A stretch of 64,000 nucleotides of DNA from contig CALMPI010000002.1 of assembly GCA_937872175.1 (NCBI GenBank), positions 1 to 64,000 on the forward strand. Direction: 5' to 3'. The notes beneath the pieces are model-generated. The model had not been told where the DNA came from and did not search any database. It worked only from the letters and a program-made list of their open reading frames with translations. Position 1 is the stretch's first letter. Every line of letters begins with the position of its first letter. The DNA comes from an uncultured Flavobacteriales bacterium. GTDB lineage: Bacteria > Bacteroidota > Bacteroidia > Flavobacteriales_F > PHOS-HE28. The position numbers and the translations under genes were made by a program. Positions 38,657-47,573 of this stretch are shown here, one piece after another.

Positions 38657-38729
38657 TGCGGGGTGGAGCAGATGGTAGCTCGTCGGGCTCATAACCCGAA
38701 GGCCGCAGGTTCGAGTCCTGCCCCCGCTA
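38657..38729 (+). tRNA. Initiator tRNA-fMet (anticodon CAT)
   Basis: A 73-nt cloverleaf including the discriminator A: acceptor TGCGGGG / CCCCGCT, D-stem GAGC / GCTC, anticodon stem TCGGG / CCCGA around CTCATAA, T-stem GCAGG / CCTGC. Three features mark it as the initiator. Position 1-72 is unpaired (T opposite T). Three consecutive G-C pairs sit next to the anticodon loop. The D-stem has an A11-T24 pair. CCA is not encoded. It lies between the ABC-F gene and era. Confidence 0.95.
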
Positions 38730-38733
38730 CACA

Positions 38734-38760
38734 AGAGCCCGGTCCGATCGACCGGGCTCT
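38734..38760 (+). terminator. Rho-independent terminator after tRNA-fMet
   Basis: Perfect 11-bp stem agagcccggtc / gaccgggctct with a 5-nt loop, followed by TTCTTTC, starting 5 bp after the tRNA. Confidence 0.88.
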
Positions 38761-38797
38761 TTCTTTCAGCCCCTCCCGCTCCCATCTTCGCAGAGCC

Positions 38798-39673
38798 ATG
38801 AGCCACCGCGCCGGTTTCGTCAACATCATCGGCATGCCCAACGCGGGTAAAAGCACCCTGCTGAACGCGCTGCTCGGTGAGCCCCTGGCCATCACCAACC
38901 CCAAGGCCCAGACCACCCGTCACCGTATCCTCGGGCTCATCAACGGCCCGGACCATCAACTGGTGATCGGGGACACGCCCGGCATCCTGGAGCCGCAATA
39001 CGGTCTGCAGCAACGCATGATGGCCGCGGTCGATGAGGCCTTGCGCGATGCCGATGTGCTGGTGGTCCTTGTGGAGCTGCGCCAGCGTCCTGACCGCTCG
39101 CAGGCGCTGCTCGACCGCGCACGACGGGCCGGCTGTCCCCTGCTCGTGCTGGTGAACAAGGTGGACCTGGGCGGGGAGGACGAGGTGCTGGAAGCCTGTC
39201 AGCGCTGGCAGGAGGCGCTGCCGACCGCGAAGGTGGTGCCGGTCTCGGCGCTCCACGGGTTCCACGTCGACGAACTGCGCCAGCATCTGGTGCAGGCCAT
39301 GCCCGAGCATCCGCCCTACTTCCCCAAGGACGAGCTCAGCGACCGCAACATGCGCTTCTTCGTGGCCGAACTGGTGCGCGAACGCATCCTCGCCCTCTAC
39401 AAGCAGGAGGTGCCGTACAGCTGTGAAGTGGTGGTGAACAGCTATGAGGAGGGCGCCACCCTCACCCGCATCCAGGCCGACATCATCGTGATGCGTGAGA
39501 GCCAGAAGGCCATCCTCATCGGTGAAGGGGGCAGGGCGTTGCGTCGGTTGGGCACCCAGGCCCGGGAGGCGATCGAGCGCTTCGTGGGCACCAAGGTCTT
39601 CCTTGACCTGAAGGTGAAAGCCGACCCCGACTGGCGCGAGGACAAGAAGAAGCTTCGGAACTACGGATACTGA
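38798..39673 (+). CDS. era: GTPase Era
   Basis: A 291-residue protein, family length, starting MSHRAGFVNIIGMPNAGKST right after a CATCTTCG promoter-like sequence. G domain: G1 GMPNAGKST, G3 DTPG, G4 NKVD, then the C-terminal KH domain (SQKAILIGEGGRALRRLGTQ) that binds the 3' end of 16S rRNA. It acts in 30S ribosome maturation. It is followed by der after a 103-bp gap containing a long imperfect hairpin. Confidence 0.97.
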   Translation: MSHRAGFVNIIGMPNAGKSTLLNALLGEPLAITNPKAQTTRHRILGLINGPDHQLVIGDTPGILEPQYGLQQRMMAAVDEALRDADVLVVLVELRQRPDRSQALLDRARRAGCPLLVLVNKVDLGGEDEVLEACQRWQEALPTAKVVPVSALHGFHVDELRQHLVQAMPEHPPYFPKDELSDRNMRFFVAELVRERILALYKQEVPYSCEVVVNSYEEGATLTRIQADIIVMRESQKAILIGEGGRALRRLGTQAREAIERFVGTKVFLDLKVKADPDWREDKKKLRNYGY

Positions 39674-39678
39674 TGAGA

Positions 39679-39774
39679 GTTGCGAGTGACGAGTGGCGAG
39701 TGGTGAGCTGGTGCCCATCTGGACCGGTGCATCACCAACCGCCACTCGCCACTCGTCGCTCACCACTCGCAACT
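39679..39774. repeat. Long imperfect inverted repeat between era and der
   Basis: Left arm from agttgcgagtg into acgagtggcgagtgg; the right arm is its reverse complement with a 7-nt insertion. The inner part (tggtg...cacca) can also pair, so almost the whole gap could fold into one hairpin. Each arm is built from a degenerate 'gagtggcgagtgg' heptamer-like unit. It looks like a dispersed intergenic palindromic element rather than a simple terminator; no T tract. Confidence 0.75.
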
Positions 39775-39776
39775 GA

Positions 39777-41081
39777 ATGAGCAACATCGTCGCCATCGTG
39801 GGCCGCCCGAACGTGGGCAAGAGCACCCTGTTCAATCGCCTCACCGAGCAGCAGGAGGCCATCACCGACCCCACCGCGGGCACCACCCGCGACCGGCACT
39901 ACGGCCAGGTGGAGTGGACCGGGACGGTGTTCAGTGTGATCGACACCGGCGGCTATGTCACCGGCAGCGACGACGTCTTCGAATCGGAGATCCGCCGCCA
40001 GGTGGAGCTGGCCATCGAGGAGTCCGATGTGATCCTGTTCCTGGTGGATGTGCGCCAGGGCCTCACGCCCATGGACGAGGCGATCGCGGGCATGCTGCGG
40101 AGGTCGAGGAGAACGGTGCATCTGGTGGCCAACAAGGTGGACACCGGCGACAAGCAGGCCGACGCCGCGGAGTTCTACACCCTGGGAATGGGCGAGGTGC
40201 ACTGCATCAGTGCCCAGAGCGGCGCCGGCACCGGCGATCTGCTCGACACCCTGGTCGCCGGCTTCCGCAAGCCGAGCGCCGAAGCCCTCCCCGACGTGCC
40301 CAAGCTGGCCATCGTGGGGCGCCCCAACGTGGGCAAGTCCTCCCTTGTGAACGCCCTTCTGGGCCGCCAGCAGAACATCGTGACCCCGGTGGCCGGCACC
40401 ACGCGCGACCCCATCCACACCCGCTACACCGTGTTCGGCTTCGACGTGATGCTCCTGGACACCGCCGGCATCCGCAAACGCCAGCGCGTGAACGAGGACA
40501 TCGAGTTCTACAGCGTGATCCGCTCGGTGCGCGCCATCGAGGACAGCGACGTGTGCCTGCTGCTCGTGGATGCCACCGAAGGCGTGCAGCAGCAGGACCT
40601 TCACATCTTCTCCATCATCGCGCGCAACGGCAAGGGCGTGGTGGTGGTGGTGAACAAATGGGACCTGGTGGCCAAGGAGACCAACACCATGAAGGCCTTC
40701 GAGGCCGAGGTGCGGAAGCGGCTCGCGCCCTTCTCCGACGTACCCGTGGTGTTCACCTCCGTGCTGGAGAAGCAGCGCATCCACAAGGTGATGGAGATGG
40801 CCATGCAGGTGCACGGCGACCGGGAGCGCAAGATCCCCACCCGCCAGTTGAACGATGTGATGCTCCCGGAGGTGGAGCGCATGGGACCGCCCATGTACAA
40901 GGGCAAGACCATCCGGATCAAGTTCATCAACCAGCTGCCCACGCCGGTGCCCTCCTTCGCGTTCTACGCCAATCTGCCCCAGTACATCAAGGCACCCTAC
41001 GTGCGCTTCCTGGAGAACAAGCTGCGCCAGCACTTCCGCTTCACGGGTGTCCCCGTCCGTATCTTTCTGAGGAAGAAGTGA
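39777..41081 (+). CDS. der: Ribosome biogenesis GTPase Der (EngA)
   Basis: A 434-residue protein with two tandem G domains: G1 GRPNVGKSTLFN (about residue 9) with DTGG, and G1 GRPNVGKSSLVN (about 180) with DTAG and NKWD. A C-terminal KH-like domain ends in FTGVPVRIFLRKK. It acts in 50S subunit assembly. It lies just downstream of era and is followed by the transglutaminase-like gene after 6 bp. Confidence 0.97.
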   Translation: MSNIVAIVGRPNVGKSTLFNRLTEQQEAITDPTAGTTRDRHYGQVEWTGTVFSVIDTGGYVTGSDDVFESEIRRQVELAIEESDVILFLVDVRQGLTPMDEAIAGMLRRSRRTVHLVANKVDTGDKQADAAEFYTLGMGEVHCISAQSGAGTGDLLDTLVAGFRKPSAEALPDVPKLAIVGRPNVGKSSLVNALLGRQQNIVTPVAGTTRDPIHTRYTVFGFDVMLLDTAGIRKRQRVNEDIEFYSVIRSVRAIEDSDVCLLLVDATEGVQQQDLHIFSIIARNGKGVVVVVNKWDLVAKETNTMKAFEAEVRKRLAPFSDVPVVFTSVLEKQRIHKVMEMAMQVHGDRERKIPTRQLNDVMLPEVERMGPPMYKGKTIRIKFINQLPTPVPSFAFYANLPQYIKAPYVRFLENKLRQHFRFTGVPVRIFLRKK

Positions 41082-41087
41082 CCCGCC

Positions 41088-43259
41088 ATGCGTGCCCTCC
41101 TCATCGCCAGCCTTGCCGCGATGGGGTGGAGCGCTGCGGCGCAGGACTTGGGCGTGCTGGACCGCCCACAGGCGTGGACCCATGACCCGGTGTGGGATCC
41201 AGGATGGGAGCGGACCAAGGGCACGGTCATCCTCGCCGATACGCTGGAGGTACGCTTCCATGGGGTGAAGCCCCAGTTCCTGAACGTGTTCTTCGAGCGG
41301 CGACGCATCATCCGCTTCGAAACGGAGGCCGACATCCTGAGGCACGGTTCCGTGCAGCTGCCCGAGAGCCTGGACCCGCCCATGGACCGCGGTGAGCGCA
41401 TCTGGGACCCCCTTGCCGAGAACCCCGGTCCACGCTGGCTGAACGTCCGCCTCGACCGGTTCATGGCCCGCGTGCTGCGGCCGGACGGGTCGGCCCATGA
41501 GCTTGAGCCTTTGGTGCGCGTGCGCCGATGGCCGGTGAAGAACCCCACCACCATCGAGCAGGCCTGGTCCTTCACCTTCGACCTTCCGGCCATCGCGCCC
41601 GGTGATGTGGTGGAGCTCCACTGGAAGTACATGGTGCCCTACGACCTGAACCAGCCGGCCACCCAGGGCTGGCGTTCCGCTCCGTGGATGGACAACTGGG
41701 CCCGCCTCACCAGCTGGCGCATCTTCTTCCACGACGCCCTGCCCGTGCGCGCCCAGCAGGTCACCATCCGCTACCTGCGCAAGCAGGGTCTGAGCTTTTC
41801 GGGAGAAGGGCCCCATGCCCTCCGGGAGGACGGGGAGGCCCTGGCCGCCGTGTGGCGTCACACCGGGTTGCCGGGCTGCATGGACGAAGTGAACGCCCGA
41901 CCTGCGGACGATCTGCCCCACATCGTGCTCCGGCTCGAGGTGGAGGATCTGCGCTACTGGGCGCGCGACCGGCTGAGCCACATGCCCGTTCAACAGTCGC
42001 CCTGGATGTACGTGGTGCGCCACCGCGAAATGAACGCGCTCTGGCTGGAACGTGTGGCCCGCAAGAAGGTGCCCGACCGGCAGAACCAATTGGTCAAGGA
42101 CTTCATCGCCGCCACCACCACCGGCCTTTCCGACCGCCCTGTCGCGCGGAGGATCGAGGCGCTCCATGAGCGGATCGCCATGGACTTCGCCTACGATCCG
42201 GACCGTGACTGGTACGCTGATGTGCGCGGCACCGATCAGCGCATGGGCGACCAGGTGGCCGATGCGTTGCTGCGCGACATCAGCCGCCACGACCTGTATG
42301 TGAAGCTCATCGCCCACCACCGCCTGGCGCACAGCACGGCGTACGCCCTCGATCGTCGCGCCGGGGTGCTCACGCCGGACCATCTCACACCCGTGTGGGA
42401 CCTGGAGCAGCTGATCGGGATCGAGGATGGCGCGGGCATGCTCTGGATGCACCCCAAGCGTCGGCGCACCGGGCTGTTGGCCAACGAGCTGCCGTTCTAT
42501 TGGGCCGGGACCCCGGCCCTGCGTGCGGATGTGACACGCCTCGCCATGGACGGGCCGCAGGACGTCGCGTTCACGAGGCTTCCATCGGGAGATCCCGGGC
42601 ATGACCGCCGGAACATCGCGATGGAGGTGGACGTGGACCCCCGGAACGGGACGTGCACCGCCCGCGTGCAGGTGCGGCTGGCCGGGCAGTTCAGCACCGT
42701 GGGCCGTGGGGCCTGGTGCCACGCCGAGCCGGATCCCGCTGTGCACACCGGCTATGGCCACCGGCCGCAGGATGCGGGTCGGTGCATGGTGTTGCGGCAG
42801 GAGGCGTCGCCGTTGAGCACCGATCCGCCGTTCACCACGACCATCACACAGCTGCTCGACCTCGGACCAAGGCTGAACCGGGTCAACGACACCGCCTGGA
42901 CCCTCGATCTCGCGCACCTGCTCATGCACGCGGTACCGGCCCCGTTCGACGCCGCCGCGCGCGCATTGCCGTTCCACTGGGACTTCATCCAGCTCGATCT
43001 GCTGGAGGTGAGCGTGCGGCATCCCGATGGCATGGTCCTGCGGTCGGACATCCCTTCCGGCTCCTGGCGTTCGCCGGGTGCCATGCTCGATGTGCAGGTG
43101 GGATCGACGGGTGGAACGGCCACCGTGAGCTCGCAGCTTTCGGTGACGAACCTGCGGGAGGGCGGTCCGGATCACCGCGCGCTGTCCGACCTGCTCACGG
43201 CCGCCCGGGGCATCCATGACCTGCGGCTGCTCCTGGTCGAGGAGCGGCAGGGACAATAA
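41088..43259 (+). CDS. Secreted DUF3857/transglutaminase-like protein, catalytic residues not conserved
   Basis: A 723-residue protein with signal peptide MRALLIASLAAMGWSAAAQ. The N-terminal half (about 40-310) resembles the DUF3857 beta-sandwich of Bacteroidota (WSFTFDLPAIAPGDVVELHWKY-like strand, then an alternating strand pattern). A helical segment (about 335-480: RIEALHERIAMDFAYDP, then QVADALLRDISRHDLYVKLI) occupies the place of the transglutaminase core, but I cannot find the Cys-His-Asp triad. The rest is beta-rich. It follows der by 6 bp, so it may be co-transcribed although functionally unrelated. Family assignment is tentative; function unknown. Confidence 0.7.
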   Translation: MRALLIASLAAMGWSAAAQDLGVLDRPQAWTHDPVWDPGWERTKGTVILADTLEVRFHGVKPQFLNVFFERRRIIRFETEADILRHGSVQLPESLDPPMDRGERIWDPLAENPGPRWLNVRLDRFMARVLRPDGSAHELEPLVRVRRWPVKNPTTIEQAWSFTFDLPAIAPGDVVELHWKYMVPYDLNQPATQGWRSAPWMDNWARLTSWRIFFHDALPVRAQQVTIRYLRKQGLSFSGEGPHALREDGEALAAVWRHTGLPGCMDEVNARPADDLPHIVLRLEVEDLRYWARDRLSHMPVQQSPWMYVVRHREMNALWLERVARKKVPDRQNQLVKDFIAATTTGLSDRPVARRIEALHERIAMDFAYDPDRDWYADVRGTDQRMGDQVADALLRDISRHDLYVKLIAHHRLAHSTAYALDRRAGVLTPDHLTPVWDLEQLIGIEDGAGMLWMHPKRRRTGLLANELPFYWAGTPALRADVTRLAMDGPQDVAFTRLPSGDPGHDRRNIAMEVDVDPRNGTCTARVQVRLAGQFSTVGRGAWCHAEPDPAVHTGYGHRPQDAGRCMVLRQEASPLSTDPPFTTTITQLLDLGPRLNRVNDTAWTLDLAHLLMHAVPAPFDAAARALPFHWDFIQLDLLEVSVRHPDGMVLRSDIPSGSWRSPGAMLDVQVGSTGGTATVSSQLSVTNLREGGPDHRALSDLLTAARGIHDLRLLLVEERQGQ

Positions 43260-43283
43260 GCGAACACCAGCTACCTTCGGCGC

Positions 43284-43835
43284 ATGCTCCGGCGGGCCGC
43301 ACCCTGGCTCTTGCTTACGGCCCTGTTGGCCTTGGGCTATGCCCAGTTCGGTGCACTGCTGCGGTTCGAACGGCAGAGGGCTTCCATCCAACGGGCGATG
43401 AAGCTCCGCTTGAAGCAGGGAGTGCCCGAGGAGGAGCTCACCACCTTCACACTTACGGCGGAACAATGGCGCGGTCTGCGCTGGGTGAAACCCGGCCGTG
43501 AGTTCCGCCTGACCGACGGGCGCATGTTCGATGTGGTGCAACGCACCGAACGCGCCAATGGGGTGGTGGTGCTGCAGTGCATCGCGGACCATCAGGAGAC
43601 GGCGCTCTTCGCCGGGCTGAAGGAGGCCGTGGCACGCGACCTTGAGGGACGCGTGCCCAGGTCCAGGGAGCGTGTGGTGCACCTGGTGCTCGACCTCGGC
43701 CGTCCGTCTGAAGGACCGGCCATTCCCGAGCAAGCTGCCTTTGCGCAGGCCTGGCCTTCGGCATCGGGCCGGTCGCCTGCGGATGGATGGATCGCCGATC
43801 GCACACCTCCGCCCGAGCGGCGTGTGCACGGCTGA
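43284..43835 (+). CDS. Small membrane-anchored protein paired with a TonB-dependent receptor
   Basis: A 183-residue protein. A single N-terminal hydrophobic segment (APWLLLTALLALGYAQFGALL, about 6-26) anchors it, followed by a charged amphipathic helix and a small alpha/beta domain (TAEQWRGLRWVKPGREFRLTDG, then MFDVVQRTE, then VVVLQCIADHQET). I recognise the pattern from genes found directly upstream of metal-type TonB receptors in Bacteroidota, but no function is known to me. The last 50 residues are Pro/Ser-rich. A TACCTTCG element ends 4 nt before the ATG, suggesting a leaderless mRNA. Confidence 0.7.
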   Translation: MLRRAAPWLLLTALLALGYAQFGALLRFERQRASIQRAMKLRLKQGVPEEELTTFTLTAEQWRGLRWVKPGREFRLTDGRMFDVVQRTERANGVVVLQCIADHQETALFAGLKEAVARDLEGRVPRSRERVVHLVLDLGRPSEGPAIPEQAAFAQAWPSASGRSPADGWIADRTPPPERRVHG

Positions 43836-43933
43836 CCCTCATCCGTACCGGGGAGGATGGAGGTCGTTCCGAAGCGCGATGGACCGCGCTCTCCGGAACG
43901 CACATTCCCCGTTCTCACAACGCTCAACCGAAC

Positions 43934-46351
43934 ATGATACTGAACAGGACCATTACGGTCCTCGTCCTCCTGCTGTGCATCCTGAAGGCCAAGGCCCAGA
44001 TGGTGCTGGTGGTGGACCAGGACGACCAACGACCCCTGGAGGGGGTCGTCATCATCGGCAGTGACCCCACCATGGGGCGCACGACGGACGCGCGTGGGCG
44101 CACCTCCATCGACGGGCTGCCCGGAGATACGCTCATATTCACGGCGCTCGGATATGCAGAGCACCGGATATCGCGTGCTGCCCTGGCAGCCGCCGACAAC
44201 CATATAGCGCTTCATGCGCTTCCGTTCACCCTGCGCGAAGCCGTGGTGAGCGTGAACCGCTGGGAGCAGGGCTCGGAGCGGGTGCCGGACCGCATCACGG
44301 TGATGCGGCCGCGCGATGTGGCGCTTTACAACCCCGGCACGGCCGCCGACATGCTGCAGCGCTCGGGTGAGGTCTTCATGCAGAAGAGCCAGCTCGGTGG
44401 CGGCAGCCCCATGATCCGAGGCTTTGCGGCCAACCGCCTCCTGATCGTGGTGGACGGTGTGCGCATGAACAACGCCATCTACCGCGCCGGCAATCTGCAG
44501 AACATCATCAGCACCGATGCGAACGCCATCGAGCGCGCCGAAGTGGTCCATGGCCCTGGTGCGATGACCTACGGCAGCGATGCGATCGGCGGGGTGATGG
44601 ACTTCCACATGCTCCGTCCACGCTTCAGCCAGGACAGCACCCTGCTGCTGCGTGGCGGTGCGATGGCACGGTACGGAAGCGCAGCGAACGAATTCGGCGG
44701 CAACCTGAACCTCGGTCTTGGCGGCCGACGTGCGGCCTTCATGGGCAGTGCATCGTTCACCCGGTTCGGAGATCTGCGGACCGGCTCCTCCGGCCCCAAG
44801 GACTATCAGCGACCTTGGTATGTGGGGACGATCAACGGTGTGGATTCCATGGTGATGAACGACGACCCGGACCTGCAGGTCGGCAGCGGCTACGACAACA
44901 TCAACCTCTTCGGCAAGCTCGCCTTCCTTCCGGTGGATGCGTTGGAGATCGGACTGAGCGTGTACCACAGCACCACGTCCGATGTGCCACGCTACGACCG
45001 CCTGATCGAACTGCGTTCGAACGGCACCCCACGATCGGCCGAGTGGTACTACGGGCCGCAGGCCTGGACGATGGGCGCGCTCACGGTGAAGCACACCGCC
45101 GGCAAGGGGCCATGGAACACTGCGCGGCTCAGTGTGGCCTATCAGGACTACGCCGAGAGCCGGAACGACCGGAACTACCGCAGCACAAGCCTCCGTACCC
45201 AGGCCGAGGAGGTGACCGGCATCTACATCAACCTCGATATGGAACGCGAACTGAGCAGGCGCGGGCAGCTCTTCTATGGCGGAGAGTATGTGACCAACAC
45301 GGTCGGATCGACCGGAAAGCGGGTCGATCAGGAGACCGGGGAGGAGACCGTGATCAACTCCCGCTACCCGAACGGATCCTCCTGGAGCACCGGCTCGGTG
45401 TATGTCGGCACCATGTTCGATCTCACCGAGCGCCTCACCCTGTCCGCAGGCGCCCGGTTCAACTGGAGCGCCTTGGACTGCGCCTTCGACACGACCCTCT
45501 TCCCCTACCCGGCCACCACCACGAGCCTCAGCAACACGGCATTCACAGGCAATCTCGGACTGGCGTACCGACCGGGGACGGACTGGAAGATCTCGTTGGA
45601 CCTGAGCTCGGGTTTCCGTGCGCCCAATATCGATGACATCGGGAAGGTCTTCGACAGTGAACCCGGTGCGGTCATCGTGCCCAACCCGGACCTGGCACCG
45701 GAGTATGCCTACAGCACCGAGCTGGGCATCGAGAAGGTGGTGTCCGAACGCGTGCGTGTACGCGGTGGTGGCTATTACGTCCTGCTGGACAACGCCATGG
45801 TGCGGCGTCCATTCGCGATCAATGGCCAGGACAGCATCCTGTACGATGGGGAGCCGAGCCGTGTGGACGCGATCCAGAACGCTGCACAGGCCCGGGTGAT
45901 CGGGTGCATGTTGTCCCTGGAGGCCCGCCTGTGGTCCGGTCTGGGCATCGACATGCGGCTGAACTGGCAGGATGGCGTGGAGCAGGACGACGACAACACG
46001 GCGGACGTCCCTCTTCGCCACTCACCTCCGCCGTTCGGCAGCGCGGGGCTCTCCTGGCAAAAGGGTCGGGTGCGCGCCCGATTGTTCGCGGACATCAGCG
46101 CTGGATACTCCTTCGAGGATCTGCCCCCGAGCGAACAGGCCAAGCTTCCGATCTACGCGAAGGATGCCAACGGCGATCCCTACGCGCCCTCCTGGTACAC
46201 CTTGAACCTCAACGGAAGCTATCAGGTGAACAAGGTCCTTTTGGTGTCCGCGGGCGTGGAGAACATCACCGATCAGCGTTACCGACCGTATTCCTCCGGC
46301 ATTTCCGCGCCGGGCAGGAACTTCACGGTGGGGCTGCGCGCTTCGTTCTGA
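43934..46351 (+). CDS. TonB-dependent receptor, haem/iron-type plug
   Basis: An 805-residue receptor starting MILNRTITVLVLLLCILKAKAQ. An N-terminal carboxypeptidase-regulatory-like domain lies at about 22-95. The plug (about 110-225: NPGTAADMLQRSGEVFMQKSQ, GGGSPMIRGFAANRLLIVVDG, AIERAEVVHGPGAMTYGSDAIGG) is of the type seen in haemoglobin/haem and copper receptors. The barrel ends with NFTVGLRASF, a C-terminal Phe as required for outer-membrane insertion. The NITDQRYRPYSSGISAPGRN end motif is classic. The substrate is probably an iron or other metal complex. The small membrane protein 98 bp upstream is the likely partner. Confidence 0.92.
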   Translation: MILNRTITVLVLLLCILKAKAQMVLVVDQDDQRPLEGVVIIGSDPTMGRTTDARGRTSIDGLPGDTLIFTALGYAEHRISRAALAAADNHIALHALPFTLREAVVSVNRWEQGSERVPDRITVMRPRDVALYNPGTAADMLQRSGEVFMQKSQLGGGSPMIRGFAANRLLIVVDGVRMNNAIYRAGNLQNIISTDANAIERAEVVHGPGAMTYGSDAIGGVMDFHMLRPRFSQDSTLLLRGGAMARYGSAANEFGGNLNLGLGGRRAAFMGSASFTRFGDLRTGSSGPKDYQRPWYVGTINGVDSMVMNDDPDLQVGSGYDNINLFGKLAFLPVDALEIGLSVYHSTTSDVPRYDRLIELRSNGTPRSAEWYYGPQAWTMGALTVKHTAGKGPWNTARLSVAYQDYAESRNDRNYRSTSLRTQAEEVTGIYINLDMERELSRRGQLFYGGEYVTNTVGSTGKRVDQETGEETVINSRYPNGSSWSTGSVYVGTMFDLTERLTLSAGARFNWSALDCAFDTTLFPYPATTTSLSNTAFTGNLGLAYRPGTDWKISLDLSSGFRAPNIDDIGKVFDSEPGAVIVPNPDLAPEYAYSTELGIEKVVSERVRVRGGGYYVLLDNAMVRRPFAINGQDSILYDGEPSRVDAIQNAAQARVIGCMLSLEARLWSGLGIDMRLNWQDGVEQDDDNTADVPLRHSPPPFGSAGLSWQKGRVRARLFADISAGYSFEDLPPSEQAKLPIYAKDANGDPYAPSWYTLNLNGSYQVNKVLLVSAGVENITDQRYRPYSSGISAPGRNFTVGLRASF

Positions 46352-46372
46352 CGAACGTACGGAGCGCAATGC

Positions 46373-46405
46373 CTGGCCCGGGTGTGCTCGTCACATCCGG
46401 GCCAG
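46373..46405. terminator. Bidirectional hairpin between convergent genes
   Basis: A 14-bp stem (ctggcccgg perfect, then gtgtg / cacat with one G-U) and a 5-nt loop, 22 bp after the receptor stop and overlapping the last codons of the minus-strand PLP enzyme gene. It probably terminates the receptor transcript. Confidence 0.6.
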
Positions 46406-47554
46406 TGCGTTCTCCAGGTCGGCGATGAGCAGGTCGGGATCCTCCAGGCCGATGTACAGGCGCACCAGGGTGAAGGGCAGGTCGGTGTAATACCCGCTCG
46501 GACCCTTCAGTGCGCAAACCGGCCACTGCAGGCTCTCGTAGCCGCCCCAGCTCACCGCGATGAGGAAGCGACGAAGGCTGTCGCAGAAGCGTTCCACGGC
46601 GGCCTCGTCCGCTGCGTCCAGATCGATCGTCATCAACCCCGCACAACGGCGCATCTGGCGCCTGGCCAGCGCGTGCTGCGGATGGCTTTCGAGCCCCGGC
46701 CAGTGCACCCGCCTCACCTTGGGATGGGCCTCCAGGAAGCGGGCCACACGTTCGGCCGAACCGGCGCTCCGGTGCACGCGCAGCTCCAGGGTGCGGAGCC
46801 CGCGCATCAGCAACCACGCATCGTGCGGGCTCGGTGCCGCCCCCAGCGTCATGAACTCGCGCGCCATCACCTGCCGCATGTGCGCCGCACTGCCCGCCAG
46901 CACCCCGCACACCACGTCGCTGTGGCCATTGAGGTACTTGGTGCCGCTGTGGGCCACCAGGTCGATGCCCAGGTCGATCGGGTTCTGGAACAGCGGGCTG
47001 TTGAAGCTGTTGTCGCAGAGCGTGACGATGCCCCGCTCCCGGGCGATGGCGGCCACGATGGCCAGGTCCTGAAGCTCGAACGTGAGCGAGTTCGGGCTTT
47101 CGGTGATGATGAACGTGGTGTTCGGACGGCAGGCACGCCGGAAGTTCTCCGCCTCGGTGCCGTCCACGTAGGTGGTCTCCACCCCGAAGCGCACCAGCAG
47201 CTCGCTCAACAGCTTCTTCGTCCAGCTGTACGGCTTGTGCACGCACACCACATGGTCGCCGGCCTTGGTGAACGCGATCACCGCGGCGGCGATGGCCGCG
47301 CTGCCACTGCTGAAGAGGAGCGCATCCTCCGCATGCTCGAGCGCAGCGAGCTTCCGTCGCACGATGGCCACCGTGGGGTTGAAGCCCCGGGTGTACAAGG
47401 GGCGCTCGAACTCCTGTTGCACCACGGCGCGCATGGCGGCCACCGTGGGGTAGGCGAAGTTGCCGCTCTGCACCACGGGCGGCACCACGGCATCGTATCC
47501 GTGCGCGCGGTCCTCGCCCAGGTGGTTGAGCAGGTGCGAAAGGTCATCGGTCAT
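46391..47554 (-). CDS. Cys/Met-metabolism PLP-dependent enzyme (cystathionine beta-lyase/gamma-synthase family)
   Basis: A 387-residue fold-type I PLP enzyme. The catalytic Lys is in SGTKYLNGHSDVVCG near residue 200. LLFSSGSAAIAAAV binds the cofactor phosphate, and LCDNSFNSPLFQNP holds the Asp that pairs with the pyridine nitrogen. The substrate Arg near the C-terminus lies in the VRLYIGLEDPDLLIADLENAL segment. It cleaves or forms cystathionine or a related thioether in Met/Cys metabolism. The WGGYESL motif fits cystathionine beta-lyase, but the subfamily is uncertain. A TTCCTTTG element ends 5 nt before the ATG. Confidence 0.92.
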   Translation of the reverse strand: MTDDLSHLLNHLGEDRAHGYDAVVPPVVQSGNFAYPTVAAMRAVVQQEFERPLYTRGFNPTVAIVRRKLAALEHAEDALLFSSGSAAIAAAVIAFTKAGDHVVCVHKPYSWTKKLLSELLVRFGVETTYVDGTEAENFRRACRPNTTFIITESPNSLTFELQDLAIVAAIARERGIVTLCDNSFNSPLFQNPIDLGIDLVAHSGTKYLNGHSDVVCGVLAGSAAHMRQVMAREFMTLGAAPSPHDAWLLMRGLRTLELRVHRSAGSAERVARFLEAHPKVRRVHWPGLESHPQHALARRQMRRCAGLMTIDLDAADEAAVERFCDSLRRFLIAVSWGGYESLQWPVCALKGPSGYYTDLPFTLVRLYIGLEDPDLLIADLENALARM

Positions 47555-47573
47555 GCTGACAAAGGAAGGGCGG

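Noticed and set aside
39732-43829. 1365-codon minus-strand frame opposite der and the transglutaminase-like gene
   Set aside because: Composition is unnatural (His, Arg, Gly-rich), with no signal or domain; it exists because the sense genes rarely use codons giving antisense stops.
43592-46021. 809-codon minus-strand frame opposite the second TonB receptor
   Set aside because: No motifs, and the sense frame is an unambiguous receptor.
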